Below are positions 17,231-25,959 of a stretch of DNA of 64,000 nt, piece by piece. This DNA is from Amycolatopsis australiensis. GTDB taxonomy: Bacteria; Actinomycetota; Actinomycetes; Mycobacteriales; Pseudonocardiaceae. The first letter of the stretch is position 1; each line of letters begins with the position of its first letter. Both the position numbers and the translations under genes were made by a program. Where the stretch lies: NCBI RefSeq assembly GCF_900119165.1, contig NZ_FPJG01000006.1, forward strand, positions 3,658,001 through 3,722,000, read 5' to 3'. The notes under the pieces were generated by a model that saw only the letters and a program-made list of their open reading frames with translations, searched no databases and was not told where the DNA came from.

Positions 17231-17884
17231 TTATGGCTGGACAACGCGAAGAGGGGCCGAGAGCGGAGCGGTCGCCGAGTGGCGGTGCATCGGGAACGCG
17301 TGGAGGCCGTCGCTGTGGGGGATCTCGGCGGGGTCGTCGGCTTCGAAGCCGTGTCGGATGTAGAGCTGGGCCGCGCGTGGGCTGCTGGCGTGCAGGTGCA
17401 GCATCGGCCGCACCGGGCGCTGTCGGTCGGCCCAGGCGAGGTAGGTGCTCAGCAAGGTGCTGCCGAGCCTGCGGCCACGGTCGGCGGCGGCCAGGAGCGC
17501 CAGGTGGTGGTGCGCCATCGTCGGGGTGGTGGCGGCGAGAACGTCGTCCAGGGCACGGAACCGCGGGTAGTGCGCGCCGGTGATCGAGCGCAGTGCTGTG
17601 TCGTAGCCCGGCGGCTCGGCGGGTTTGCCGCCCGGGTGGATGGTCCACAGCGCGGCGGCGACCAGGTGCCCGTTTTCGCGAATGCCGTGCAGCCGCCCGT
17701 CGTGGGCGAGGGCGGCGCTGATCAGCCAGGCGAACTGCTTGCGCAGGCACCGTTCCCGCTCGGCGGCGTCGTGGGGGACCAGCCAGCGGGCGATGTCGAG
17801 GTCGACGAACGTGGCCGCGATGACTGCGGCGGCGTCGCGGGTGTCGATCGGCCGCAACGGCTCGACGACGCTTGAGGCGGTCAT
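17231..17884 (-). CDS. GNAT-family N-acetyltransferase
   Basis: A 217-residue acetyltransferase. The acetyl-CoA site is AAADRGRRLGSTLLSTYL (R/Q-x-x-G-x-G/S motif A), preceded by the HHHLALLAA beta-strand and followed by LHLHASSPRAAQLYIRHGFE (motif B, with the usual N-x-x-A-x-x-L-Y pattern). The start overlaps the permease stop (ATGA at 17881-17884), so it is co-translated with the transporter. It could acetylate a compound moved by that permease, but the substrate is unknown. Confidence 0.85.
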   Translation of the reverse strand: MTASSVVEPLRPIDTRDAAAVIAATFVDLDIARWLVPHDAAERERCLRKQFAWLISAALAHDGRLHGIRENGHLVAAALWTIHPGGKPAEPPGYDTALRSITGAHYPRFRALDDVLAATTPTMAHHHLALLAAADRGRRLGSTLLSTYLAWADRQRPVRPMLHLHASSPRAAQLYIRHGFEADDPAEIPHSDGLHAFPMHRHSATAPLSAPLRVVQP

Positions 17885-19437
17885 CGGCGGTCCGTTCCGG
17901 CCGGCGCGGTGTGGCGGACTGCGGCCGACCGGCGGCAGAGGGCCCATGTGACCCCGGCGATGAACACGGCCAGGTAGGTCAGCTGCACCGCGAACGGCAG
18001 CGGGGAGTCCGGCGTGACACCGAGCAGCGTGTCCAGGTGCAGCATCACGATGGTCAAGAGGACGGCGAGCACGATGGTCGCGGGGATCGCGGCGGCCGCG
18101 GCCCAGCGGCGGTGCGCCGCGCCGAGCCGCCCGGTCGAGTCGTCAAGGTGGTCGAGCTCGGCGGGCGTCGCGGCGCCGTGCGCGGTCGTGCTGGAGGGCG
18201 TGGTGCGCTGGCGCAGCAGGATGACGGCGATGGCGAGCGCGGTCAGGGCGAGCAGGGCCAGGATGCCGACGGCCCCGGCGGTGCCGCCGTAGTAGAACAG
18301 GGTCTGGACGGGGTCGGCGCCGAGGACGGACACGGTGATGATCGCGGCGACCGCGAGGACGGTCTGGCTGAGCGAGGCGACGGTGGCGCTGCCGTGCTTG
18401 CGCCCGACGCGGGCGAGGGCTCTCGGGGCGGCATGGTCGCGGCCGAGGTGGACGCAGTAGAAGGCGGTCGCGCCGTGGAAGGCGATCGCCCCGGCCAGGA
18501 GGCTGCCGGCGAACAGGATCTGCACGATCGTGGCGGCGAGTTCACCCAGGTGCGTCCGTGCAGTGCTGACGAACAGGCCGCCGGGGTCGGCTTGGGCGGC
18601 GTGGACGACCCCGTCGACGCCGAGGGTCACGCTCAGCCCGGCCGGGGCGGCGACGTAGAGCACGGTGAGGACCGCGATGGTGGCGACGGTCGCGCGGGCC
18701 ACGCCGCGGTGGCTGTCGCGGGCGTCGCGGGTGTGCACGACGGTGAGTTCCGTGCCGATGTAGCCGAGGACGGCGAGCGCGAGCTGCGCGGCGACGACGG
18801 GGGCACCGGTGGTCAGCTGGTGCGGGTTCAGGGCGTCCAGCGGGCTGGTGTCGGCCGCGGGGTGGAGCCAGTTGGCGGCGGTCACCACGGTGATCATGAG
18901 AACTTCGCAGGTGACCAGGACCATGAGGAACCGGGTGCCGACTTCAATTTTGAGGAGTCCGAGCCACCCGACCAGCAGGGCGGCGGGGATGGCGACGGCC
19001 TGCCAGGGCAGGGTGATGCCGAGCAGGCTCGACAGCGGCGGTCCGAGGATGGCGCCGATCAGCCCGTAGAGGCCGAGGGTGAGCGCGGTGTAGGCGGCGA
19101 CGGCGACCCAGCCGGCGCCGACGCCCATGGTCTGGCTCAGGCCTCGGCTGACCAGGTTGTAGAAGGCGCCGCTGGCGGTGTCGGCCGGGACCATCCGGCT
19201 CGCGGCGAGGTAGCCGACGCAGAACAGCAGGTACACGGCCGCGATCACGATGAACAGGAGCGGGAAGTTGCCGCTGGTCACGGCGATCGCGACCGGCACG
19301 ACCCCGGCGACCACGGTGGTCGGGGTGGCGGCGGCGACCGTCCGGCCGGTGATGAAGCTGGTGGACAGCTGGCCGGCGGCGAGCGCGGCGTCGAGGCCTC
19401 TCGTGGTCTCGGGAGCGCGGCGGCGCAGATCGGGCAT
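17881..19437 (-). CDS. APC-superfamily amino-acid/polyamine permease
   Basis: A 518-residue polytopic membrane protein with about 12 helices. The first helix after ALAAGQLSTSFITGRTVAAA has the substrate-binding region in APC-like order, and IGTELTVVHTRDARD matches the helix-6 E-x-x-x-x-x-T-R-D-x-R segment of the clan. AAGGAGT precedes the ATG at 19437. The substrate is unknown; amino acids or related amines are typical. Downstream genes in the operon are a GNAT, a lipoprotein, small proteins and a methyltransferase. Confidence 0.85.
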   Translation of the reverse strand: MPDLRRRAPETTRGLDAALAAGQLSTSFITGRTVAAATPTTVVAGVVPVAIAVTSGNFPLLFIVIAAVYLLFCVGYLAASRMVPADTASGAFYNLVSRGLSQTMGVGAGWVAVAAYTALTLGLYGLIGAILGPPLSSLLGITLPWQAVAIPAALLVGWLGLLKIEVGTRFLMVLVTCEVLMITVVTAANWLHPAADTSPLDALNPHQLTTGAPVVAAQLALAVLGYIGTELTVVHTRDARDSHRGVARATVATIAVLTVLYVAAPAGLSVTLGVDGVVHAAQADPGGLFVSTARTHLGELAATIVQILFAGSLLAGAIAFHGATAFYCVHLGRDHAAPRALARVGRKHGSATVASLSQTVLAVAAIITVSVLGADPVQTLFYYGGTAGAVGILALLALTALAIAVILLRQRTTPSSTTAHGAATPAELDHLDDSTGRLGAAHRRWAAAAAIPATIVLAVLLTIVMLHLDTLLGVTPDSPLPFAVQLTYLAVFIAGVTWALCRRSAAVRHTAPAGTDRR

Positions 19438-19493
19438 GCAGGTACTCCTTGCAGGCAACGGGCTGGGTGGGGCCAGAGCGGGATGTCGGGCCG

Positions 19494-20531
19494 CTACAGC
19501 GGGGTGGCCACGCGGGCCAGGACGTCGGCGAGCGCGTCGAACAGCGGATCCAGCGCGGCCGGGAACTCCGCGCTGTCGAGCCGGCGCGCGATCTCGGGCT
19601 GCAAGTCGAGCGCGCGGGCGTCGAGGCGGAGCTGTTGGAGGCCATGCCAGAGGACGACGGCTGGGGCGGGTACGTCGCTGGCGGCGCCGTGGATTTCCAG
19701 GTACCGGCGCGTCCACCCGGTGGCCCGGACTTCGGTCAACACATGCCGGCGTCCGCGCCAGGTCCGCTCGGTCCGGGCGACGTCGTCGTGTTCAAGGCGT
19801 TTCCAGACGAACGTGGTCGCGCGGTCGTCCAGCGTGAAGTACTGAAGCCACTTCCGGGCCGGTTCGGCCGAGCGGAAGGTGTGCAGGTCCTCGAGGACCG
19901 GCGCCAGCGCGCAGTCGTCGGTGTCCGCCGGGCGCGCTGGGCCGATCCAGCCGTCGGGGCCTACCTTGATCAGGCCTGCCATGCGCAGCTCGGCCAGCAG
20001 CATGGCACCGAGGACGCACGCGATCCGGGCACGGTCCTGCACCAGCGGGTGGTGCATGTCCTGGGCGAAGTTGGCTGTCAGCACCAGGTCGGCCAACTTC
20101 TCCGAGCCGTGGTACGGCCTCGGCGTGTACCGGAAGATCGACTCGTACGGGGCGGGGTCAACCGGCAGGTCCGCGGGGTGTCGGATCGCCGCACGTCGGG
20201 CCTGAGGCTGAACTGAACCGTGCGGCTGCGGCCCCTGAGGAAGGCGTGCATGATGATCAGGGATCGCGCTCGGGTAGTGCAAGGCCCTGGGCGGAGGCAG
20301 GGGAGCGGTCACGGCGTTGAGGTCGGCCGAAGCCACGGCCGTAGCCGGGGATGGGCTTGGCCGACTCGCCGGCGCCCCTGTAGGTGTTGCCGTACGCCTC
20401 TGGCCCAGCCTCCAGTCGCGCTGTGTGGGCGCGGCGGCCGGCCCGGCGAGGTCGGCGTGGTGTTCGCCGCGGACAGGTTGGTGGTTCGGGCTCGGGTTCA
20501 CGGTGGCCTCTGTGAACTGGTCAAGCGGCAT
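19494..20531 (-). CDS. GPP34 (Golgi phosphoprotein 3-like) family protein with long N-terminal extension
   Basis: 345 residues. Residues from about 140 match the bacterial GPP34 family: EKLADLVLTANFAQDMHHPL, VLGAMLLAELRMAGLIKVGP, then WLQYFTLDDR and an RRYLEIHG region. In eukaryotes this fold binds phosphatidylinositol phosphates; in actinobacteria it is common in clusters with unknown roles and is probably membrane-peripheral. The first 110 or so residues are Pro/Ala-rich and unlike the family, so the true start may be internal. The annotated ATG overlaps the upstream gene's stop by 11 bp. Confidence 0.7.
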   Translation of the reverse strand: MPLDQFTEATVNPSPNHQPVRGEHHADLAGPAAAPTQRDWRLGQRRTATPTGAPASRPSPSPATAVASADLNAVTAPLPPPRALHYPSAIPDHHARLPQGPQPHGSVQPQARRAAIRHPADLPVDPAPYESIFRYTPRPYHGSEKLADLVLTANFAQDMHHPLVQDRARIACVLGAMLLAELRMAGLIKVGPDGWIGPARPADTDDCALAPVLEDLHTFRSAEPARKWLQYFTLDDRATTFVWKRLEHDDVARTERTWRGRRHVLTEVRATGWTRRYLEIHGAASDVPAPAVVLWHGLQQLRLDARALDLQPEIARRLDSAEFPAALDPLFDALADVLARVATPL

Positions 20532-21597
20532 GGTCTACCGCCGTGGGCAAGTGGTGGGCGTCGCGCTCGACGGTCGCGGTGATGCAGGCGGTATCGATTT
20601 CGGCGCTCCGCGTCCGGAGGCGGGAAGCCGTGTGCTCGGCTGAGGTCGAGCGGCGCTGGGTACCGCGCCAGGTGGCGACGGCGAGGACGGGCTGCAGAGC
20701 GAGGTCGAGTGGTGGCGCTGTCGGCCAGAGGTCACCGCGTATTGCGCCTCGGTGCGACGTCGCGTCGACCGTGCGGGGGTCCGCGGCCGGTTGGGCCTTG
20801 TCGTGTTCCCAGCAGGCTGAGCAGTCCTCGCGCTGGCCCACCGCATCGTCGGCGACGACCGCCAGGCAAAGGCAACCACACACGGCGAAGACGGCGTACT
20901 TGTTAAGCCAGCCGAGGTCTGCAGCGTTTTGCGATCCGAGACGGAACACGGGGGTGCCATATCGAACGCGGTGGAGGATCTGGGGGCGGAATACGCCGGC
21001 TGCGTAGATCACGCCACTCGGCGGCACTGCGCCGGGCTGCCAGCCGAACGCCGTGGTCATGGCCGCACCCCGAGCTGAGTGCGACCTGGCTGATTCCCCG
21101 CCGGGCGGCTGCAGTTGCGTGCGTGCCTGTTCTTTGGACTGGGGATCGTGCCAGCGGACGCGCGGCAGCGAAACCAGTGCCTGCCGTGCCTCGGCAACGG
21201 TGAGCCGTGGTCGCCCGTGTCGCCGCGCCCCCGGCCATCTGACGTTGTCCACAGTCGCGGAGCGGAGCTGATCACCAGACGGGGCGCGCGCAGCGGCGCT
21301 GGGCTGGGGAAGGTCGACGAGCTGGTGCAGGTTGGTGAGGGTGTCGCCCTCGCGTTCCCAGACCTTTTCGCCGGCGTGGTCTACGCGCATGGCGGCGGCG
21401 TCGGTCTCCCCTTTGACACGGACAGCGTCAACGAAGCCGTCCAACTCCCACGTGAAGGAGCCTGTGATCCGCTCTAGGCGGCTGTCGGCGTTGAACTCTG
21501 GGAGGAAGACCCGGTGGCGTGTCAGCAACGTGGTGAGCGGTTCGCTGGTCGGCTCGTCCCAGAGGGACGCGAACGGGTTCGTGACGGGCGAGATCAT
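20521..21597 (-). CDS. Conserved hypothetical protein, 358 residues
   Basis: The ATG at 21597 overlaps the stop of the upstream small membrane gene (ATGA), and its stop overlaps the GPP34 start. The N-terminal 170 residues look well ordered (RHRVFLPEFNADSRLERITG, SFTWELDGFVDAVRVKGETD) and include a W-E-R-E-G-D-T-L-T-N-L segment. A central hydrophobic stretch (NAADLGWLNKYAVFAVCGCL) recurs as a near copy at about 23915-23995, where the differences are mostly synonymous in this frame. The C-terminal 100 residues are low complexity. No family recognised. Confidence 0.55.
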   Translation of the reverse strand: MISPVTNPFASLWDEPTSEPLTTLLTRHRVFLPEFNADSRLERITGSFTWELDGFVDAVRVKGETDAAAMRVDHAGEKVWEREGDTLTNLHQLVDLPQPSAAARAPSGDQLRSATVDNVRWPGARRHGRPRLTVAEARQALVSLPRVRWHDPQSKEQARTQLQPPGGESARSHSARGAAMTTAFGWQPGAVPPSGVIYAAGVFRPQILHRVRYGTPVFRLGSQNAADLGWLNKYAVFAVCGCLCLAVVADDAVGQREDCSACWEHDKAQPAADPRTVDATSHRGAIRGDLWPTAPPLDLALQPVLAVATWRGTQRRSTSAEHTASRLRTRSAEIDTACITATVERDAHHLPTAVDHAA

Positions 21598-21782
21598 CGA
21601 AGATCACGACCTGACTCGTCGAGCCGCCCACGGCGCGGATGAGCGCTGCGGCTACCAGACGCGTGTGCTCGCCTCCGACTGGCTGCCCATTGCTGCGCCA
21701 GACCGATCGCGAACGTGATGGCGAACAGCGCCGTGAAGGTGATCAGCAGCAGCGTCGCCAGCGATTCAAAATCCACTGTCAT
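21594..21782 (-). CDS. Small membrane protein heading the minus-strand operon
   Basis: 62 residues with one transmembrane helix (LATLLLITFTALFAITFAIG then LAQQW) and a basic tail. GAGG precedes the ATG at 21782; a GTG three codons upstream is also in frame. Its stop overlaps the next start. As the first gene of the run of overlapping minus-strand genes that extends to the methyltransferase at 15099, it probably sits just behind the operon promoter. Confidence 0.6.
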   Translation of the reverse strand: MTVDFESLATLLLITFTALFAITFAIGLAQQWAASRRRAHASGSRSAHPRRGRLDESGRDLR

Positions 21783-21925
21783 CGTGCGCACCTCGCATTC
21801 CCGGGGATTCCGCAGCTGCGAAGGTGAGAGCTAGTCTCCGCCGCAGCCAGTCCAGTCATAAGATCGTCATCGAGCGCGACAGCGACAGATGACATTCGAT
21901 GACATTCGAGGAGGAGCAGGCGGGC

Positions 21926-22381
21926 GTGACCCGACATGTAACAATCACCGGCACTCGCTCGGTCCCCGCCGAGTCGCAGCTTGCCGGCCTGTTTGACGAC
22001 TACCTTCGGCCGTTCGCCGCCCCGGACGCGCACTTCTACCTGGGCGGCGCCGTCGGCATCGACACAGCCGCCCTGGATTGGCTGGCCGAGAACAGCGAGG
22101 CATCGTTGATCGTCGTGGTGCCCTGCACAGTCGTTGATCAGCCAGCTGCGGCGGTGGCGTCCATCCGCCGACAGCGGGACGCGGGCCGGCTCGCGGAGGT
22201 CGTGGAGCTGGGAGCTGACCGACTGGGCACCGCCGCGTACTATGCCCGGAACCGCTGGATGGTCGATCGCAGCGAATTCGTGGTCGGCTTCCCCCGCGGC
22301 ACCGACCCGACCAGCGGTACCTGGTACACGGTGAATTACGCAGCCGAACAAGGCAAACCCCGGCTGATTGCACCCGTATGA
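21926..22381 (+). CDS. SLOG / DprA-like Rossmann nucleotide-binding protein
   Basis: About 151 residues: VTITGTRSVPAESQLAGLF at the N-terminus, FYLGGAVGIDTAALDWLAE (the G-G-A-x-G-I-D nucleotide-binding signature), LIVVVPCTVVDQP, YYARNRWMVDRSEFVVGFPR and a final YAAEQGKPRLIAPV. This is a minimal SLOG-superfamily domain of DprA type, without the DprA winged helix. SLOG proteins bind nucleotides or nucleotide-derived signals, and several act in phage-defence systems. The GTG at 21926 follows AGGAGGAG; an ATG at 21899 would add nine residues but lacks a ribosome binding site. It is followed by an XRE regulator 27 bp later. Confidence 0.78.
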   Translation: MTRHVTITGTRSVPAESQLAGLFDDYLRPFAAPDAHFYLGGAVGIDTAALDWLAENSEASLIVVVPCTVVDQPAAAVASIRRQRDAGRLAEVVELGADRLGTAAYYARNRWMVDRSEFVVGFPRGTDPTSGTWYTVNYAAEQGKPRLIAPV

Positions 22382-22408
22382 CAGCGTCCGAATGGTGTAC
22401 TGGTTCTC

Positions 22409-23707
22409 GTGACCACGACTGATCGGGAATCCGCGGCCGTGCTGCTCCGGCGGCTGCGCGAAGGACGCGGCTGGTCCTGGGCTGACCTCGCTCGGGCGCT
22501 GCGGGATACTGCACGCCAGCTCGCAGTCACTTCGCTGATGGACAGGCAGCTCGCCAGCATCCAACGCGCGGTCGCTCGCTGGGAGAGCGTCTCCGACCGA
22601 ACCAGTCCCAGCGACCGCTACCAGTTCCTCCTGGTGCACCTCTACGCGCGCACCCCAGCCGGCGACCAGGCGATCGGACCCGGATCTGATTTCGCCACCC
22701 TGCTGGATGCCCTTCGTCTCTTCGGGACGCCACCGGAGCGAGTGCAGCAGCTCGTCGCTCTCGTCACCCATCGCACGCAGGGCGACGACGGAAACCTGAG
22801 TGATCCTTCGCAGCTCGACCACGAGGACCTCACCCGGCTGAGCGAGGCTGTAACGGCGATCAACGGACAGGTCGGAGCCGTCCCGTTCGTTCGCCTCCAA
22901 CTCCAGCTCACGCCCATCGTCGAGTCTTGCCGACGGCTCGTGCGGCATGAGCAGGTCGGCCGGCGCCAGGAACTCGTCTTGCTCGCCGCAGCCGCATACT
23001 CGCTGGCCGGTCGGCTGGCCTTTGAAACTCGTGACGACGAGGCGGCCATGGCCCTCTACACAGAAGCGACCGAGGTCGCCGCACACCTCGAGGACCGCAG
23101 CCACCGTGCCGCAATCCAGACCAGCCACACCATGGTGATCTTGCATGCCACTGATGACCTGGAGGCGGCTGGGACAATGGCCCATGCCGCGACGTTCGAC
23201 GCTCATCGGGGTTCCAGCTACGCGATTCGTGCTCGAGCTCATGCCGTGCACGCGGAAATTTGCGCTCGGGCCGGCCATGCCGATAAAGCGGCTGCTGCCC
23301 TCGACCGTGCTTGGAAGACGGCGGAACAGGTGAGCATCGACGACCCGCACAGTGGCTTCACTACTGACAGGTTGGACGGATTTGACGGGTTGTGTGCACT
23401 TCATGCAGGAGACGCCAGCCACGCACATGACCGTCTTGACCGGTCGATGTCCGCATTGCGGTTCTCGCGAGACGCTGTGCAACGCGGCATCGTCAGCACC
23501 GACTTGGCGCTCGCCCGGCTCCGTCTGGGCGACCCAGCAGCCTGCGTTGACTTGCTGCACGAGGCCGTCGACATCACCGCCGCGACGGGCGGCCGAGTCG
23601 CAGCAAAACGAATCCGTCTTGCTCGGCGTGAACTCCGACCGTGGCGAAACGAGGACTTCCTGGCCGACCTCGACGACCACATCCACGACAGCCTGATCGG
23701 GCGATAA
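22409..23707 (+). CDS. XRE-family regulator with TPR-like C-terminal region
   Basis: A 432-residue protein. Residues 9-75 form a helix-turn-helix of XRE type (LLRRLREGRGWSWADLARAL then a long second helix ending RAVARWESV). Residues 170-420 are repeated helical pairs with TPR character (AAYSLAGRLAFETRDDEAAM; ARAHAVHAEICARAGHADKA; TDLALARLRLGDPAACVDLL). The layout is that of many actinobacterial regulators that sense small peptides or partner proteins. It lies directly behind the SLOG gene on the same strand and probably controls it. Confidence 0.82.
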   Translation: MTTTDRESAAVLLRRLREGRGWSWADLARALRDTARQLAVTSLMDRQLASIQRAVARWESVSDRTSPSDRYQFLLVHLYARTPAGDQAIGPGSDFATLLDALRLFGTPPERVQQLVALVTHRTQGDDGNLSDPSQLDHEDLTRLSEAVTAINGQVGAVPFVRLQLQLTPIVESCRRLVRHEQVGRRQELVLLAAAAYSLAGRLAFETRDDEAAMALYTEATEVAAHLEDRSHRAAIQTSHTMVILHATDDLEAAGTMAHAATFDAHRGSSYAIRARAHAVHAEICARAGHADKAAAALDRAWKTAEQVSIDDPHSGFTTDRLDGFDGLCALHAGDASHAHDRLDRSMSALRFSRDAVQRGIVSTDLALARLRLGDPAACVDLLHEAVDITAATGGRVAAKRIRLARRELRPWRNEDFLADLDDHIHDSLIGR

Positions 23708-23755
23708 CTGAGAGCGCTGCGATCGACCTGCTGAGGCGTTCCGTAAACCGAATGG

Positions 23756-23881
23756 GTCCTCAAGGGCACGATCCTCGAGGTCCAGCGCACCCGTCCGGTC
23801 ATCGACGTCACCGCCCGCCAGGTCAGGCACGACGGCTTCCGGCTGGGCCGCTGGACGCTGCCGAAGGGTTACGCGTACCGG
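23756..23881 (+). pseudogene. Possible cytochrome P450 fragment (E-x-x-R downstream region)
   Basis: Forty-two codons read VLKGTILEVQRTRPVIDVTA then RQVRHDGFRLGRWTLPKGYA. The pattern of R-x-R-P-V-I-x-x-x-x-R, followed ten residues later by G-x-x-x-P-K/A-G, is that of the region just after the K-helix in cytochromes P450. No heme-binding Cys loop follows in any frame. A small orphan fragment, and the assignment is tentative. Confidence 0.35.
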
Positions 23882-23914
23882 ATGTCCCAGGAGGAGATCG
23901 ACGTCACGGCGGGC

Positions 23915-24180
23915 CGCTGTGACGACCGCCAGGCAGAGGCAACCGCAGACGGCGAAGGCGGCGTACTTGTCGAGCCAGCCGAGGTCTGCGGCGTTTACAC
24001 GGAGCAGGTCGGCGGGCGGCTGCGCGTGGTGGTTGGCGAGCTCGCGCAGCTGGTCGGCTGGGTCGCCAGTGACGCCGGAGCGTACCTGCGAGCCGAACGC
24101 ATGTACCTGGATGGTGTTTCCGCGGCTCGTGAGGCTGAAGACGATGCGCCGGTCGGACAGTTGGGAGACCCGGGTGACGG
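23915..24180 (-). pseudogene. Fragment similar to part of the 20521-21597 protein
   Basis: On the minus strand RRIVFSLTSRGNTIQVHAFG, a spacer and NAADLGWLDKYAAFAVCGCL-CLAV are read. The last segment matches the protein encoded at 20521-21597 almost exactly, and most of the base differences between the two copies are synonymous in this frame, which argues that this strand was coding. No start or stop can be assigned. An unrelated plus-strand frame runs through the same bases. Confidence 0.35.
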
Positions 24181-24360
24181 CCAGCTGCTCGCCAGGAGCG
24201 CCGTGACCGGCGCCCGACGTGCCTCGCCAGTGGTCCGCACGCTCCTCCTTGAACGCCTGACCTGGGCCAGCGCACGAGTCCAGGACGAGGAGGTCGCTCG
24301 GCGGGCGCTGGATGAGGTGTACATCGCGTACGACCTGCTGACTCGGGGTCAGTAGGTGCT

Positions 24361-24682
24361 TGCCGACTTTTGTAAAGCGTGCCGTCACGCCGGTCGACGC
24401 TGAGGGCGACGATTCCTGGCCGGAGCTAAGCTCGGACGGTCGGCGATAGCCGTGAGCGCTGCGGTACGCATTGCGACGCATGCCGTGCACAGCGGGATGG
24501 GGCACCGGGATCGCCTCATTTGTTGTTCGCGGTCAGTGGCTGGTTGGCACCCCAACGCCGGGAACATCACGGTGAACGAGAAATGGTGCGTGCGGGAGTT
24601 CGCCCGTGACCTCGGAGGCGAGAGGAAGATCAACCGGCCGCCGGGGTGCTGCGAAGCAACGTATTTCAGTTACTCAAAGGTA
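24361..24682. other. Gene-free stretch containing one arm of an inverted duplication
   Basis: I see no intact gene. Bases from about 24540 to 24682 match, in reverse orientation, the region 27200-27345 downstream of the XRE gene (for example the 20-mer-scale block around the CTCCGAGGTCACGGGCGAAC motif), including the beginning of a copy of the 27250 gene that stops after about 30 codons. Confidence 0.55.
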
Positions 24683-24703
24683 ACCCGAACTGTCAGTTCG
24701 GGT
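24683..24703. repeat. Perfect 21-bp palindrome, copy 1
   Basis: ACCCGAACTG, one central base (T), CAGTTCGGGT. The same 10-1-10 palindrome, with a different central base, occurs at 27180-27200. Each copy lies about 20 bp beyond the stop of an XRE-regulator 3' end. Operator, terminator or recombination site are all possible. Confidence 0.75.
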
Positions 24704-24724
24704 AGGTGACGGCAACGGTTTGCC

Positions 24725-24985
24725 CTAGACCGGCAGGCCGACGCGGTTGGCGAACTGTGCGGCGGCGGCCGACTCAGTTCGTTGTCCGCGTTCCATGACG
24801 GTACGGATAGGGTGTGCTCCGCGGGCCGGAACCGGACTTCTTCCGGTGTGTCGGCCTCCGCGGTCGTCAGCAAGGCCAGCGTCTGAGCGAACTCCCGTCG
24901 CTGCGCATAGCGCTTTGCCTGGCCCAGCAGGAACGCCACCCGTCGTTCGATCGACGGAGAACGCTCGTGGTCGGTCTTGGCCAGC
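24725..24985 (-). pseudogene. Truncated, frameshifted copy of an XRE-regulator C-terminus
   Basis: The minus strand encodes DHERSPSIERRVAFLLGQAK, RYAQRREFAQTLALLTTAEA and EEVRFRPAEHTL, then after a one-base shift IRTVMERGQRTESAAAAQF and NRVGLPV followed by a stop. Each block is a clear paralogue of the end of the intact XRE protein at 25960-27159. The helix-turn-helix and most of the protein are missing. Upstream on the same strand (25148-25010) is a short, unrelated coding-like piece (CHLAGDEDWLSGGELARPDE) that I cannot place. Confidence 0.75.
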
Positions 24986-25157
24986 GCAAGCCTTCGCGTG
25001 TAACAGACCCATTGTTGAGCGGGGAGGCTTCGACCCACACTCGCCCAAACTGAGTGGTGACGACGTTGAAGGCCTTCACCACGGCTTCATCGGGCCGGGC
25101 TAACTCTCCGCCGGAGAGCCAATCTTCGTCTCCTGCCAGGTGACACATCGGTCGGCT

Positions 25158-25871
25158 TCATCGGCGGTTTCCGCCTTCGATGAGTCGGGCGACGTCGGAG
25201 AGGTCAGGCACGACCGTCGAGGCCCCAGCCTCGCGCAGCTGCGTCTCCGTGTTCTTCCCCGTCGCCACCCCGATGACTCGCACCCCTGCGGTCAGCGCGG
25301 CCTTCACGTCGTTGGGCGTATCCCCGATGAGCACGATGTCGCGTAGCTCGAACCGCGCGCCGGACTGGGCTTCCGTCCGCTCACGTGCGATGCGCACCAG
25401 TTCGGGTCGGTCGGCGTGGTCGTCACCAAAGGCACTGGACTCGAAGTCCAGATACCGGTCGAGCCCGAACACCTCCAGCTTGATGCGCGCCACCTCGCGC
25501 AGGTTGCCGGTCAAGATGCCCTGGTGAATGGCGGGGTCAGCGGCCAGTTGCTGGAGTGCTTTGCGGGCGCCGGGCAGTGCGCGGCCGGTGGCGGCCAGCT
25601 CGTCGCGGGCGTCTTCGTATCCCTTCACGAGGGCGTCGGCCAACTTCTTCACGGCTTCGTCGGTCGGTTCCAGGCCGTTGACGCGCAGCGACTCGGCCAT
25701 GATGTCGAGTTCCGTCCGCCCGGAAATCTGTGCCAGCTTCACCAGCGGCCGGCCGGTAGCAGCTGGAAACGCCCGGTCGTAGATCGCCCGGCCGACCCCT
25801 CGCGTCTCGATCAGGGTGTGGTCGACATCCCACAGCACCAAGGTGCGCGGCAGCGTGTTCGGCGCGGTCAT
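25158..25871 (-). CDS. HAD-superfamily phosphatase
   Basis: A 237-residue protein with HAD motif I LVLWDVDHTLIETRG (D-x-D-x-T), motif II in ILTGNLREVARIK (T-G-N) and motifs III/IV in SSAFGDDHADRPELVRIARE and VLIGDTPNDVKAA. The cap insertion of helices after motif I places it with phosphoglycolate-phosphatase-like enzymes. The substrate cannot be told from sequence. The ATG at 25871 is used; there is no clear ribosome binding site. It is divergent from the XRE gene at 25960, sharing a short promoter region. Confidence 0.88.
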   Translation of the reverse strand: MTAPNTLPRTLVLWDVDHTLIETRGVGRAIYDRAFPAATGRPLVKLAQISGRTELDIMAESLRVNGLEPTDEAVKKLADALVKGYEDARDELAATGRALPGARKALQQLAADPAIHQGILTGNLREVARIKLEVFGLDRYLDFESSAFGDDHADRPELVRIARERTEAQSGARFELRDIVLIGDTPNDVKAALTAGVRVIGVATGKNTETQLREAGASTVVPDLSDVARLIEGGNRR

Positions 25872-25959
25872 GAACGCGAGTGTGCCACCAGTGACGGATC
25901 GTAGACGGCGCGATACCATTTGCGCTGGTCACGGCCCGGTAGGAGGGTGCAACAACGGC

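Noticed and set aside
17872..19845. Plus-strand open frame of 657 codons rich in Gly, Asp and Glu
   Set aside because: It is a mirror of the APC permease and GNAT genes and has repetitive composition typical of antisense frames.
21886..21905. Direct repeat GATGACATTC x2 as a regulatory site
   Set aside because: Only two adjacent copies of 10 bp directly before the SLOG gene; too little to assign a function.
21779..24505. Minus-strand open frame of 908 codons
   Set aside because: It is antisense to the well-supported SLOG and XRE genes for most of its length; long antisense frames are normal at this GC content. Only the 23915-24180 part has support.
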